Positions 32,245 to 46,620 are shown, counted from the first letter of the stretch. The stretch: 64,000 nt of DNA from Symsagittifera roscoffensis (GCF_963678635.1 NC_087067.1:47838618-47902617); one strand, 5' to 3'. Notes: a model not told the origin generated them from the letters alone. Translations and numbers: made by a program.

Positions 32245-35150
32245 AAATTTAGCAAAGGGAAGCTGAAACCTGAATGGACACGACTACAGAATAGATAAGG
32301 AAAATCTACTCTTTTTGGTTAGGCCCACACATTTGAGTTGAAGATTCCCTCACTTTTTAGTTAAAATCATTTTATTTTCAAATTAACTACCTTCAATTAC
32401 CTCCATTCTCAGCTCTAAATTAGTCACATTTCTTATCTTTTTCGTATTTATTACTCAATTTATGACTTAAAGTACCTTTTCAGAGCAAAACAGCAATCAT
32501 ATGTACTCGGTAGAGTATTCGATTGATCTAGTACTATCCAATTGCAAGATACAGTCTCTGGAATCTTTTTGACACGAATGGACAACCTATTTTAAATCAG
32601 GCACATGGTGGAAGTGATGCGAAGGGAATTCAACGAACATAATATGATGCAAGTCCCCATCGAGGAGAATCAACTTGGATCAAGGCGAACGATGGGGGAA
32701 ATTTCTTAGCAGTAACTACCCCGAAACTCCTGAATCTTGAGTTGTGGCTCAACCAGTCGACGACTCAACTACAAGTTTGCACGAAAGTCCAAATTCTTGA
32801 TTATCACTTTTCGCATTTTGTCAAAAACAAACGGAAATACTTTTCGCATCTTGTCAAAAAATTGAAAAAATTTCCGCGTCTTCCCAAAAAAATAAAACAC
32901 TTTTTGAAAACAAAAATTGAGTCGTTCTTCACAAATTATTGAAACTCAGATGAAAATTTTAGATCCTGTTTATTAATTTGATGAGATTTTCGCATAACCC
33001 TTAAATAACTGTGACACTCTTTTCGTTTTCTGGTTTGAATTTTTTGGCTCAAGCGTTTTTTTTTGCAAAACTTTGAATTTCTTTTGCTGTTTTCTTCTGC
33101 AATTTGTGAGGAACAGCGCAATTTAGTTAGTGGAAAACTCCACCAGTTGATCAAATAACCTTTGAATAAAATCTAAATTTGTACCGATTGTGAAAACAGG
33201 ATAAATTTTAGCAATTGTTGTGAATCTGATTGGAAGATGAATCAACCAGAAAAATATGGGTCCTTGCAAAAAACACTAAGACATGTGAATAGAGACACAG
33301 TAATTTTGAGTTACTATAAAGTTTTCGTAAAAATCACTGGAAAAGGAAATCGAACTTTTTCATATTAACTTGAATAAAAGCTGGGAAGAATTTGACACAT
33401 AGCAGCAGCCATCTGTAAAAAGGATTTTGCTTAGAATTGTGAATGTATATCGCCTTCCTAGTTTCCATAATTGGAATTTTCAAACAAGAAACCCATATAT
33501 AGTTTTTTTTCCTTTTACGAATTGTTGAGTGATTCATACATTTTAACCTAGTTTCAGTAAGTCTCAAAGTTTTTTCTCTCATTTCTCCTCATCTGATCAG
33601 TTTATTCTTATATTCAACAATGTACGCCGGATATGACGCTAGTTCCATTTACATTGAATTTTCAAAAAACCAAACAAAAATTTGAAGACTGCTTGGTATC
33701 AAAAATCCTACAAGGGAAAAATTTTTTTGGATCCTGCTCCCAACTATTCAAGAAAATTGGGTTGGGGCAACTCAAAAAAAGACAGCAATTTTGGGAAAAA
33801 AGAAAGAGAAGCGTTCTCGGCAATTATAAAAACTGTTTTCGCGTGATGCTGAAAACTTTGGACTCGTTCCTATATTAGAACTCAATTCTGACAATGAGTC
33901 AACAATGGATCAGGAGCTTGCCCACTACAAAAAAATGTATGACATAGCAATTTACAATAGAATAGAAACTTATGTCACGATCAAGAAGTACAGTGTTAAC
34001 AAGCCTCCCTACATTTAGACTCGACTCGTCACTGCAAAAAAGAATGAAGTCTTGAAGCAAATTGCCCATGTCAGCTATACTTTGAACAAAGTTAAAGAGC
34101 TGTACCAAATTTTGGGAGACTGGATCTTTGTTGAGAACTGTACCGAACAATAATTTGTGTTATTCATTTTTTTCTTGTCTTTTAAATTAAATATTCATCC
34201 TCTAAAACGATTTTTTTACTATTCGAACTGAACAGTATTACTTGCATTATTGCTCTCTGAGAAAATTGATCTTATAGTTTCACATTATTTTGGAAATTTT
34301 TCATAATGTTCAGCAAGAAAAGTCAAAAAAAATTCTAACTGTTATCGAATCCCAAAAACGACCAAAAATGCAAAAATTCACACATATTCTATTTTGATTC
34401 GACTCTGCATAATGGTAGAAAAACAACTTACACAGGTTATCAATCCGATACCAAAAATAGACCTTATTGAATATTTTAAAAATGGAAATCAATGGGAAAA
34501 TGAGCAATCACACAACAACAAAAGAAGAAAATAATGAACTGATTGATATACTTCTCTCATTATTGGAGACATTAGGTGATGAGGAGACATTAGAAAAACT
34601 TTTTTAACCTATTCGACGGTTGCACTGCAGAAAATGAACGTAGAGTAGTTGAATGAAGTTCTTAGAATTTTTGTGATTCTGCAGCAAGATTTTTCGCCAA
34701 ATGCAAAAAAGATTAATTTTTTGTACGTGTGATGTTTTGGACCCGGACATAATTGTTGTCAATTTAGGTACGGAATGTCCTGTATGAAAATTTTTTTGCA
34801 AACTCAAAACTTGTTTAGTCTTCCCAGCTCATGTATTCTTGGTCACGTGACTAGATTACTTTTGTATTTATATATTAAAAAAATTGCTGCCTCAGTAAAT
34901 GCGTTATTCAATTGTTAATCATTTTAACCGATTTAGTCAATTTTTAATTTTGTAACATATATCGGCATTTTTTTCCTATTTTTACGGCAAATAATTTAAG
35001 ATTTTTACAGTTTCTTCTGTGTATTATTTCACTTTATTGGAAAGGTTTGAACATTAAAAGATGAATTTGATTACTAACTAATAAATTGAAAGAAAAATGC
35101 CTTAAATGCAACTCTGATTCTAATTGGATTCGAATTCTAAGAAAAAATTC
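32245..35150. repeat. ~2.9-kb tandem unit, copy 1
   Basis: It starts with GGAAGCTGAAACCTG. The first ~330 bp are diverged from copy 2; from about 32590 on the two are nearly identical. Inside, + strand fragments are open around 33633-33878 and 33846-34156; the latter (FGLVPILELNSDNES onward) has a TAG at 34016-34018 that copy 2 shares. So the unit was already broken before it was copied. Family not recognised. Confidence 0.85.
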
Positions 35151-38059
35151 CCTTAAAGGAAGCTGAAACCTGATTGGACACGTCTAGTGAATAAAAAAGG
35201 AAAAACCACTCTGATTGGTTAAACCACCCATTTTAGTTGAAGATACCCCTCACTCTTAGGTAAAAAACAATTTAATATCAACTTAACTACCGTCAGTTAC
35301 CTCCTGTCTCAGCTCTGAATCAGTCACATTTCTGATCTTTTTCATATCTTTTACTCAATTTCTTACCCAAAACGACCTTCTCTGCATAAAAGCAACCATA
35401 TCTACTCGGTAGAATTTTTGCTTGATCTAGTACAAACCCAAGTGCGGAAACAGTCTCTGGAATATTTTTGACACGAATGGACAACCTTTTTTAAATCAGG
35501 CACATGGTGGAAGTGATGCGAAGGGAATTCAACGAACATAATATGATGCAAGTCCCCATCGAGGAGAATCAACTTGGATCAATGCGAACGATGAGGGAAA
35601 TTTATTAGCATGTGGGAAGTAACTACCCCGAAACTCCTGAATCTTGAGTTGTGGCTCAACCAGTCGACGACTCAACTACAAGTTTGCACGAATGTCCAAA
35701 TTCTTAATGATCATTTGTCGCATTTTGTCAAAAACAAACGGAAATACTTTTCGCATCTTGTCAAAAAATTTGAAACAATTTCCGCGTCTTGCCAAAAAAT
35801 TAAAACAATTTTGAAAACAAAAATTGAGTCGTTCTTCACAAATTATTGAAACTCAGATGAAAATTTTAGATCCTGTTTATTAATTTGATGAGATTTTCGC
35901 ATAACCCTTATATAACTGTGACACTCTTTTCGTTTTCTGGTTTGAGTTTTTTGGCTCAAGCGTTTTTTTTTTGCAAAACTTTGAATTTCTTTTGCTGTTT
36001 TCTTCTGCAATTTGTGAGGAACAGCGCAATTTAGTTAGTGGAAAACTCCACCAGTTGATCAAATAACCTTTGAATAAAATCTAAATTTGTACCGATTGTG
36101 AAAACAGGATAAATTTTAGCAATTGTTGTGAATCTGATTGGAAGATGAATCAACCAGAAAAATATGGGTCCTTGCAAAAAACACTAAGACATGTGAATAG
36201 AGACACAGTAATTTTGAGTTACTATAAAGTTTTCGTAAAAATCACTGGAGAAGGAAATCGAACTTTTTCATATTAACTTGAATAAAAGCTGGGAAGAATT
36301 TGACACATAGCAGCAGCCATCTGTAAAAAGGATTTTGCTTAGAATTGTGAACGTATATCGCCTTCCTAGTTTCCATAATTGGAATTTTCAAACAAGAAAC
36401 CCATATATAGTTTTTTTTCCTTTTACGAATTGTTGAGTGATTCATACATTTTAACCTAGTTTCAGTAAGTCTCAAAGTTTTTTCTCTCATTTCTCCTCAT
36501 CTGATCAGTTTATTCTTATATTCAACAATGTACGCCGGATATGACGCTAGTTCCATTTACATTGAATTTTCAAAAAACCAAATAAAAATTTGAAGACTGC
36601 TTGGTATCAAAAATCCTACAAGGGAAAAATTTTTTTGGATCCTGCTCCCAACTATTCAAGAAAATTGGGTTGGGGCAACTCAAAAAAAGACAGCAATTTT
36701 GGGAAAAAAGAAGGAGAAGCGTTCTCGGCAATTATAAAAACTGTTTTCGCGTGATGCTGAAAACTTTGGACTCGTTCCTATATTAGAACTCAATTCTGAC
36801 AATGAGTCAACAATGGATCAGGAGCTTGCCCACTACAAAAAAAATGTATGACATAGCAATTTACAATAGAATAGAAACTTATCTCACGATCAAGAAGTAC
36901 AGTGTTAACAAGCCTCCCTACATTTAGACTCGACTCGTCACTGCAAAAAAGAATGAAGTCTTGAAGCAAATTGCCTATGTCAGCTATACTTTGAACAAAG
37001 TTAAAGAGCTGTACCAATTTTTGGGAGACTGGATCTTTGTTGAGAACTGTACCGAACAATAATTTGTGTTATTCATTTTTTTCTTGTCTTTTAAATTAAA
37101 TATTCATCCTCTAAAACGATTTTTTTACTATTCGAACTGAACAGTATTACTTGCATTATTGCTCTCTGAGAAAATTGATCTTATAGTTTCACATTATTTT
37201 GGAAAATTTTCATAATGTTCAGCAAGAAAAGTCAAAAAAAATTCTAACTGTTATCGAATTCCAAAAACGACCAAAAATGCAAAAATTCACACATATTCTA
37301 TTTTCATTCGACTCTGCATAATGGTAGAAAAACAACTTACACAGGTTATCGATCCGATACCAAAAATAGACCTTATTGAATATTTTAAAAATGGAAATCA
37401 ATGGGAAAATGAGCAATCACACAACAACAAAAGAAGAAAATAATGAACTGATTGATATACTTCTCTCATTATTGGAGACATTAGGTGATGAGGAGACATT
37501 AGAAAAACTTTTTTAACCTATTCGACGGTTGCACTGCAGAAAATGAACGTAGGGTAGTTGAATGAAGTTCTTAGAATTTTTGTGATTCTGCAGCAAGATT
37601 TTTCGCCAAATGCAAAAAAGATTAATTTTTTGTACGTGTGATGTTTTGGACCCGGACACAATTGTTGTCAATTTAGGTACGGAATGTCCTGTATGAAAAT
37701 TTTTTTGCAAACTCAAAACTTGTTTAGTCTTCCCAGCTCATGTATTCTCGGTCACGTGACTGGATTACTTTTGTATTTATATATTAAAAAAATTGCTGCC
37801 TCAGTAAATGCGTTATTCAATTGTTAATCATTTTAACCGATTTAGTCAATTTTTAATTTTGTAACATATATCGGCATTTTTTTCCTATTTTTACGGCAAA
37901 TAATTTAAGATTTTTACAGTTTCTTCTGTGTATTATTTCACTTTATTGGAAAGGTTTGAACATTAAAAGATGAATTTGATTACTAACTAATAAATTGAAA
38001 GAAAAATGCCTTAAATGCAACTCTGATTCTAATTGGATTCGAATTCTAAGAAAAAATTC
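35151..38059. repeat. ~2.9-kb tandem unit, copy 2
   Basis: Offset from copy 1 by about 2900 bp and from copy 3 by 2909 bp. It differs from copy 1 by only scattered single bases and short indels. A + strand frame at 35610-35849 (MWEVTTPKLLNLELWLNQST) is open here and in copy 3, but loses its start in copy 1 through an 8-bp deletion. Confidence 0.85.
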
Positions 38060-39420
38060 CCTTAAAGGAAGCTGAAACCTGATTGGACACGTCTAGTGAA
38101 TAAAAAAGGAAAAACCACTCTGATTGGTTAAACCACCCATTTTAGTTGAAGATACCCCTCACTCTTAGGTAAAAAACAATTTAATATCAACTTAACTACC
38201 GTCAGTTACCTCCTGTCTCAGCTCTGAATCAGTCACATTTCTGATCTTTTTCATATCTTTTACTCAATTTCTTACCCAAAACGACCTTCTCTGCATAACA
38301 GCAACCATATCTACTCGGTAGAATTTTTGCTTGATCTAGTACAAACCCAAGTGCGGAAACAGTCTCTGGAATATTTTTGACACGAATGGACAACCTTTTT
38401 TAAATCAGGCACATGGTGGAAGTGATGCGAAGGGAATTCAACGAACATAATATGATGCAAGTCCCCATCGAGGAGAATCAACTTGGATCAAGGCGAACGA
38501 TGGGGGAAATTTCTTAGCATGTGGGAAGTAACTACCCCGAAACTCCTGAATCTTGAGTTGTGGCTCAACCAGTCGACGACTCAACTACAAGTTTGCACGA
38601 AAGTCCAAATTCTTGATTATCACTTTTCGCATTTTGTCAAAAACAAACGGAAATACTTTTCGCATCTTGTCAAAAAATTTGAAACAATTTCCGCGTCTTG
38701 CCAAAAAATTAAAACAATTTTGAAAACAAAAATTGAGTCGTTCTTCACAAATTATTGAAACTCAGATGAAAATTTTACATCCTGTTTATTAATTTGAAGA
38801 GGTTTTCGCAAACCCTTAAATAACTGTGACACTCTTTTCGTTTTCTGGTTTGAGTTTTTTGGCTCGAGCATTTTTTTTGCAATACGTTGAATTTCTTTTG
38901 CTGTTTTTCTTTGCAATTTGTGATGAACAGCGCAATTTAGTTGGTCGAAAACTCCACCAGTTGATCAAATAACCTTTGAATAAAATATAAATTTGTACCG
39001 AGTGTGAAAACAGGATAAAATTTACCAATTGTTATGAATCTGATTGGAAGATGAATCAACCAGAAAAATATGGGTCCTTACAAAAAACAGTAAGACATGT
39101 GGATAGAGACACAGTAATTTTGAGTTACTATAAAGTTTTCGTAAAAATCACTGGAAAAGGAAATGGAACTTTTTCATATTAACCTGAATAAAAGCTGGGA
39201 AGAGTTTGACACATAGCAGCAGCCATCTGTAAAAGGATTTTGCTTAGAATTGTGAATGTATATATGAGCACTATCGCCTTCCTAGTTTCCACAATTGGAA
39301 TTTTCAAACAAGAAAGCCATTTATAGTTCTTTTTCCTATTACGAATTACTGAATGATTCGTACATTTTAACCTAGTTTCGGTAAGTCTCAAAGTTTTTTC
39401 TCTCATTTCTCCTAATCTAT
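38060..39420. repeat. ~2.9-kb tandem unit, copy 3 (truncated)
   Basis: Nearly identical to copy 2 up to about 38760, then abruptly more diverged, and cut at about 39420 where copy 4 begins at a mid-unit position. Confidence 0.8.
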
Positions 39421-41830
39421 TCAACTAATATCATATGATGCGAGTACGTATCAGAGAGAATCAACTTGGATCAATGCAAACGATTGAGGAAAATTCTGTG
39501 CATGTGGGAATGAACTACTCAGAGATTCTTGAGTCTAGTTTTGTGGCTCAACCAGTCAACGACGACGCAATGACGAAGATTATGGGTTCTCTATAACAAG
39601 GCCTCAAAACACCCCACCCCAACAATCACCAATGCAGCTTCGACCAGTTCTGCATTCTATACACATCCTCCAGAACTCTTCTACTGCTCGAGAGCTCTTT
39701 CATTTATGAATTTTGTAATTAATTGTTGCTTGTCAATTTTTTTTACCTTTCGTAAATTTTATTTTTTTTCAATTTCTTTTTAACTATGAGAAGAGATGCG
39801 CAGTTCAGGAGTAAAATTACCAATTGATTGAAAACAATCAGAACAAAAAATGAATTAGTGCTACAACGTTTCTCGCATGTTGTCAAATAAAACATAAACA
39901 CTTTTTGCATCTTGTCAAAAGAAAATGAAACACTTTTCGCTTTCTGGCGAAAAAGTTAAACTATTTCAGCAACCTCTTAAAAAATTGAAACGTTACGTTT
40001 TCGCATCTTGTCAAAAAAATTGAAACACTTTTTTGTTTTTTTTGTGGAAAAGATCTAAAAACTTTTATTTTTTTTGTCGAAAAAAAATTGAATTGTTTTT
40101 ACAATTTATTGAAATTCAGAAGAAATGATTAGATTCTGTTTATTATTTTGAAGAGAATTTCGAATTTTCCTTAAAAAACAGACAATTGTTTCATTTTCTC
40201 CGATTTTTGTGGTTTGAGTCTTTTTTTGCAATACTTGAAAGTTTTCTGCTCCTTTCCATTGCAATTTGCGATGAACAGCGCAACTTAGTTGGTGGAAAAC
40301 TTCACCAGTTGATCAAATAACATTTTAGTAAAGTCTGTGTTTAAAGCGAGTATAAAGACAATCGATAATTTGTTATGTGAAATGAAATTTACACACTCGT
40401 TGTAAAATCTGATCGGAAGATAAACCAATCAGAAACATATGGGTCTTTTATGTACTGAAAACATAGTTAGAATTGTGGGTAGAGACACAATAATCTTGAG
40501 TTACTATTTATTTTTCGTAAAAATCACTGGAAAAGGAAAAAAAGCAGTTTTCCACAGTAATCTGAACAAAAGCTGGGAACAGCCTGACATAGAGCAGCAG
40601 CCATCTGTAACAATGGTTTTTGCTTAGAATTGCGGATGTATATATGTGCAGTATCGCCTTCCTATTTTCCATATTTGGAAATTTCACACAAGAAATCCAT
40701 TTTTAGTTCTTTTTCCTTTCATGATTATTTGAATCACTGATACTGCTTACTTCCATTTTCAGTTGATCTGAAAAATTTTTCTCTCATTTTTCCTGATCTG
40801 ATCAGTTTATACTTATATTAAACAATGCAAGCCGGATATGACGCTGGTTCCATTTACATTGAACTTTCAAAAAACCAAATAAGAATTTGAGGACTGCTTG
40901 GTATCAAAAATCCTACAAAGGGGAAAGTTTTTTTTGGATCCTGCTCCCAACTATTCAAGAAACTTGGGTTGGGACAACTCAAAAAAAGACAGCAATTTTG
41001 GGGGAAAAGAAGGAGAAGCGTTCTCGGCAATTAGAAATTCTGTTTTGCGCGATGCTGAAAACTTTGGACTCGTTCCTATATTAGAACTCAATTCTGACAA
41101 TGAGTCAACAATGGATTAGGCGCTTGCCCACTGCAACAAAATGTATGACATAGCAATTTTCAATAAAATAGAAGTTTGTGTCACGATCAAGAAGTACAGT
41201 AGTAAATGAAAATGACCGAAATTGCAGAAATTGGACATAGACTCACAAACAAATATTAAATTCCCATTTTGAGTGGATTCTGCATAATGGTAGAAGGTGA
41301 TTTTACATTGGTTACCGATCCAATACCAAAAAAAAAGACCTTATTGAATATCGTAGAAATGGAAACCAATGGAAAAACAATCAATCTTTTCAACTGATAA
41401 TGGAAGAATTTGATAAACTTCTCGATATACATACTTCATTACTAGAGAAATAGGTGATGTGGAGAAAATAAAAAAAAGATGTATCATTATTGACGAATGC
41501 GCTGTAGATAATAAACCTACAGAAATTAAATAACATTCTTAAATTTTTGAGACTATAAAGCAAGGTTTTTCGTCAAATATAAAGAGAAAAAGTTCGTTAT
41601 TTTTTAACCTGTTTTGTTTTGGTGTTTTGGACCCAGACAAGTTTGAAAGATGGGCCAAAAGTTTCCTTTCGAAGGTCTACTTGAATACGGAATTTTTTGT
41701 ATGAATTCTTTCTTTCCAAACTTCAAAACTTTAAAATTACATGCAATTCTATATGAATTGCATGTTCATGTATACTTGGTCACGTGATCGATTACTTTTT
41801 TATATATTAAAACAATTGCGGTTGTTAGTC
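39421..41830. repeat. ~2.9-kb unit, copy 4 (diverged)
   Basis: It enters at the AATATGATGC..GAGAATCAACTTGGATCAA landmark and follows copies 1-2 with many substitutions and indels. It contains an extra stretch with several CATCTTGTCAAA-type repeats (39860-40090). The 40898-41119 frame is the counterpart of the 33.7-kb fragments. Confidence 0.75.
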
Positions 41831-42659
41831 ATTTTTACCAAAAAAAAATCTCCACAGAAAACAGTTAACATAATGAGTCTGGTTATTTTGGATATTGAAT
41901 ATTTTGAAAACAATATAGTGAAAGAAGTACAAGTTTATAAGAATGGATAAACTGTAGGTTTTTCCTTTTTTCTCCCAAAAAGCTCATGCCAACATCACAA
42001 AAAATTTGATGTACAAAGCATCTTCATAGAATCAATTGGAATAGCGGTTACAAATAATAAACTGAACTTGAAAAAAATTTGAAAAATTTAGTATACCCAG
42101 AAACGGAAAACTTAACGAAAGGTTATAGAAATTGTAAGATTTGTCAAAAATTTTGGAAACGAAGTTTATAAAATTGAATAACTACGCTTGCCCAAAAACT
42201 CATTGTTTTTTTTTTTTTAAATATGAAGAATACGATTGGAAGTGTAGCAACTAACCAATTCGTGATGCAAAATTCTCTAGTATGCAGAAAAAAAAGCATT
42301 TGCTTACAGAAGATGAAGTCGATGTTTTTTACATAATTGTACTGCGTTTTTTTAATTTCAGTTGAATCTCATTGCCAACCTTTTCCTTCTAAAGTTAAAA
42401 TGGTCGATCAATGCGACAATCCCGTAAAATTAGTATATTGATGTTTTGATGAAGAATATCAAGAGCAAAAAGCAAACATAAAGGAAGTCGATTGATTGTA
42501 CATTTAATTGTCTATTTTAGTTTTTTTTTGTATAGTTGTGATGCTAGTATGTGCAATCGTTCAAATAATGTTATCAGCAACATGTGGAGAAACGACAATT
42601 TGGGTACTTCTCTTATCAAGTACAGTCGTTTGTATTTCATCTTTTCGAAATCTATGAAC
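41831..42659. other. AT-rich stretch, no gene seen
   Basis: No recognisable coding signal. It lies between the last ~2.9-kb unit and the ATPase remnant and may be decayed sequence of the same element. Confidence 0.35.
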
Positions 42660-43495
42660 TAACTAATATCTAGCAAAGAACGAACTTTTGTTTCCCTAGT
42701 TGGTCCGAGTGGATCTGGAATGTCGCATTTTATTTTTGGTCGGTTGAAATTTTGTAATTTTCATACAGCACTTGGCAAAAATTTCTACTTCTATCATTCA
42801 TTATCAACTTCTTTATAGTTAAACTTAATTAATTCCTCAGCTTATCCAAGGAATAAATTTGGAATGATTGAAAATCTTCCTAGAAACTGAACGAATTATC
42901 TGCTTGTTTTTGATGATTCTTTTGAAGAAATTTCAAACTCTCAGCAGCTTGTAAAAATTGTCAATGCTGGAAGACACAGGGATCTAATTAAAACTTACAT
43001 CAAACAGAATTTACTTCATCCAAACAAATTGGGAACAAATTACGAGTTACAAAATTAGCACATAGTCTGGTTCATACCGACGAGAGACGATTTTAGAAAA
43101 CAAAACATTAAGTCAGCAGCTAGGTCTAGGATCTCAATCGAAAGAGTGGTATCAAGATGCAACAACAGTTCTCGATGGTCATTCACTTTAGATTTAACCC
43201 CGAAAACAGATTATTCTGCCCAATAGTGGCTCAATTCCAGCAAAGTTATTTTACTAGCTGGAACAGGACAAAGTTTTTGGATGATCAGTACACAAAAAAA
43301 AATTTACCACCAAAATTTCGAAATTTTTCCTTAAGACTTCGAAAACAATCTATTCTCAATTGCCCAAAAGATTTCTTCCAGTTTCTCAGCGGGTTTTTAG
43401 TAAACCGATTAAAGGGCGATCTTCATGACCTTCGGAAAGAAATTCGATTATCAAATAAAGTAAAATATTGTGATGAAACTTCAGAATTTACATAA
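42660..43495 (+). pseudogene. Broken P-loop ATPase (packaging-ATPase type of Polinton/adintovirus-like elements)
   Basis: The frame shows FVSLVGPSGSGMSHFIFGRL at about 42687: a Walker A loop whose essential Lys is Met. A Walker B-like LLVFDDSFEE follows near 42900, then KIVNAGRHR near 42955. After a frame change, LSQQLGLGSQSKEWYQDATT appears near 43110, and a Lys/Ser/Pro tail ends near 43490. At least three stops and several frameshifts break it. The motif order fits genome-packaging ATPases (FtsK/HerA-like) of Polinton and adintovirus-type DNA elements common in invertebrate genomes. This rests on motif memory; a profile search would decide. No intact capsid or polymerase gene is seen nearby. 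Confidence 0.6.
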
Positions 43496-45850
43496 AAAAT
43501 AACTCCTCTACACAAAAAAGATCTATTCTAATTTCATTTAATGGGTTACAATTGATATCTATTTGTAGCCCAATTATCATTAAACGGTTGATTCAGAGTG
43601 GAACAGTTTTCTAGTTCCGTAGTCAGCTTATCAAACACAAAATAATCTTCCAAGAAAACAAATTGGAACAAAATGAAAAAAAGGAGATAACACTTTGATT
43701 CTAATTACAGCGCAGAAAGTTTTCCCTTAGTTGTGTTGTTCAAAATTAGCACAACAACAACCTAAATAATTCGATCTAACTGGCTACCAAAACTCTTTGG
43801 GTTTTTTGGCAGAGACATCAAGGGAACACATATGTTTGGATAAGCTTTTTTCAAGACCGATTTTGACCGATTTTTATCAAGACCGATAAAAGGTTTCCAT
43901 TGTAAGTTTTCAACACCTAACAATTGTTGAATCCTTGTTGAATCTGACATTGACTGATTGAAAAAGACGAAAGATAAATTCAGAAGTTTTTCCCGTAATT
44001 AACCAAAACATAACCGGACAAACTAAAATGCATGGAAAGTTTGAGTGAGCAATTATATTAATCTGTTTTTTTTTCTACAAAGTTACAAAGGCATTGGTTC
44101 GTATCATATGTACGGTCGAAACTTATATGCTTGATAATATCAAAAAAGGTTTATGATTTCTACATCTGATTGGTCTGAATTACTAATTGTTAAACCAAAT
44201 TAGACACATAATTTTAACAGACACTAAAATGACCTTCTGACGAACTTAAGCCGTAGACCAAAGTGGTATAAAATGATTTGCTTATGGTTTTTCATGGTGT
44301 AAAATGTCTCGCTATGCTTGTCATACTATAGGGAAATATGAATTTTTGGTTGACTAGGTACAACTTTTTAATAAAAGATCATTGCTCGCAGAGCAGGTAA
44401 ATTCTCTCAAAAATACAGTACAGTACAGAACGGAGCACAAGCTTTCTTCTTTACTGGTTCCACCACATCCGTTTTTTGGCAAAAAAAAACGGAACAAAAC
44501 TTGAAATTGAAGTTTATAGCAAAAATTGTATCACAATTATTATTGCTGATTCTTGCATACAATTTTGGAGAAAAAAATCAACTTTAATCGTTTTTGTCGA
44601 AGGTTTTTTTACTAAGAAAGACGAGAGGTCGGTTGTTAGATCCCTTTGTTTCAATTAGTAACTCAAATTATAAGTCTCAGTTAAATTATATCATAGATCA
44701 TAGTCGATCTGGTCCTAGAGTTAAACTGATAGTTATATGAACATAAATTAAAAAGAATGATTAAATGGACAAAGGTTAAGTGTTATGCACAACTGTTCAT
44801 CTTTTGTTAACTTTTACCAATAGAAGGCGATTTTTTAATCAATTTTTTTCGCTTTATTTCTTACAATATTCAATGAAAGGTATCGGAGAGAAGGTGCCGA
44901 GAATTTGATGTTCAATTTTTGCTGGGAAGGGTACACCGTCTAGTCCTCACTGTCATTTGGGGTTTTGTCCGATGATAGGGTGGTGGCACTTCATTTTCCT
45001 CTCGGTCCATTAAATTTGACTTAAGAAAATCCTTTACTCAAATTGGTTTAAATCCTGAGTGAGTCTGTTTAATATGGAAAATTACTAAAAGAGAATTTAA
45101 GATCTATACTTTTAAAGGAAAAGAAATAAAGAAAATTGAAAGTATTCGGCCGTTTCAGCCCAAGAAATTAGAGTCTGTGAAAAATGCAGGTAGGATCATC
45201 CGAAACAATTTAAATTTGGTTTTCCCTGCACCTGCTATTAGACTTCAGTCCTCTCCTTGTCTCTTATCGTCCGTTTGATCAGGAGACTGACATTTTAATT
45301 TCATTGATATTTTAAATTAAAAAATCAATATTTATTTTAACTGGGGGAATCACATATTTTCCACCTGCTTTAGTTATTTTAAAGTTCAGAGCGGCGAGGG
45401 TTTATCTATTTTCACAGTCAAAACAATAAAGACACTCCGAATGACTCGCGTCGTGGATGAATACTCAGTTCCCTCGATCACCTGTTAAACTTTCTTGAAA
45501 ATCTTTGCATTCTTCCAAGGTTAAAAAAACTGAAAGAGTAAAAGAAATTCCGTTCAGAATTTGAGAAGGTAGATATTTGGCTTTGTTTTTTAAAGTTTTA
45601 AGTTAAGTTGTTCAGTTGAAATCTGAATCAAAAGTTAAATTAAAAAGACAATCTTATTTTGAGGTGTAAATAAATTTAGAATAGGAAAGAGTCCGCTCGG
45701 ATCTTATGTAAACAATTAAAACAATAGCCTTTTGTTTTTGTGTAGCATTTTTAATATTACAACTCACCCCTTTTTTGATGAACAGTTCTGGATGCAATTT
45801 CTAAGATGGGTATTGCTTAAAGCACGAAAAACCATATTAAAGATAAAAAT
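43496..45850. other. No gene recognised
   Basis: AT-rich DNA on both strands with only short, low-complexity open frames. No repeat family from elsewhere in the window was noticed here. Confidence 0.4.
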
Positions 45851-45855
45851 GAATT

Positions 45856-46620
45856 TTAAAAATTGAAGAGGTGTATAGCGTTAAATATGTTATTCAGGCA
45901 ATTTTTTCGATTTTCTTTTCTAAAGCCACGGTATAGTCCCTTGGGATCATGATTTTTTTCAGCTGCCTCTAGCTGCTTTTTTAACTCTTTTTTCGCCCTT
46001 CGTTTTCGTTTGTTCTTTAGCCGCATTCTTTCAAATGCCTTCGCTATCCTCTCCACGTCCTGCTAGTTGTCGTTTTCCGGGAACGCTGTTACTCCACTAA
46101 ATTGAACGAGCAAAGACCTCTCTCCGGGTTTCATTAGGTACTAATTTGTAGTTCTTTCTATCAAATTGGAAGAATTTTTTTGCCGGCAAACAGAAAAAAC
46201 TCGTGCTCGAGAATTTGATCTGGGTACAGGGTGGCTGAATATCCCATAGCGATGTTTGTTGCCTGAAACGTCCCCTGAAGCTTCCGCTTGTTAAATTCCC
46301 GCTTCAAGGAACACTTCAGGGTCGTTACAAATCTAGGGTTACCGTGAGATAAGTTTATCTCACGATCTTTTTCAATGCTCAGCCGCTCTGCCACTTCTGG
46401 GAATCTGCCTGCTCCCTTTGGCAGTCCATCATCTCAAGATAGGGAGGCTTGGCTGATTTTCCTTTTTCGGTTTTTTTATTGCCTTTTGTATAAGTGCCTG
46501 AATCTGTTCGCCGGTTCTGATGCCGGGTCTCCGTTTAGGCAATTCCAGTTTAATCTTGGGTCGTACTCCCTTTTTAAACAACTGAAACGTTTTTATTATA
46601 CCTTTTAGTTAAAAATGCTT
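45856..46620 (-). pseudogene. Broken minus-strand gene, unknown
   Basis: Read right to left, coding-like sequence starts near 46610, passes through 46394-46161 (AERLSIEKDREINLSHGNP, later GYSATLYPDQILEHEFFL) and resumes at 46056-45856 in a Lys/Arg-rich, coiled-coil-like C-terminus (KAFERMRLKNKRKRRAKKEL). Stops near 46440, 46160 and 46080 and a phase change break it. Codon use is less AT-rich than the surroundings, which supports former coding. No family recognised; it may be another gene of the decayed DNA element. Confidence 0.45.

Noticed and set aside
42702-42728. A working ATPase gene
   Set aside because: The Walker A Lys is Met and several stops and frameshifts follow, so it is a remnant only.
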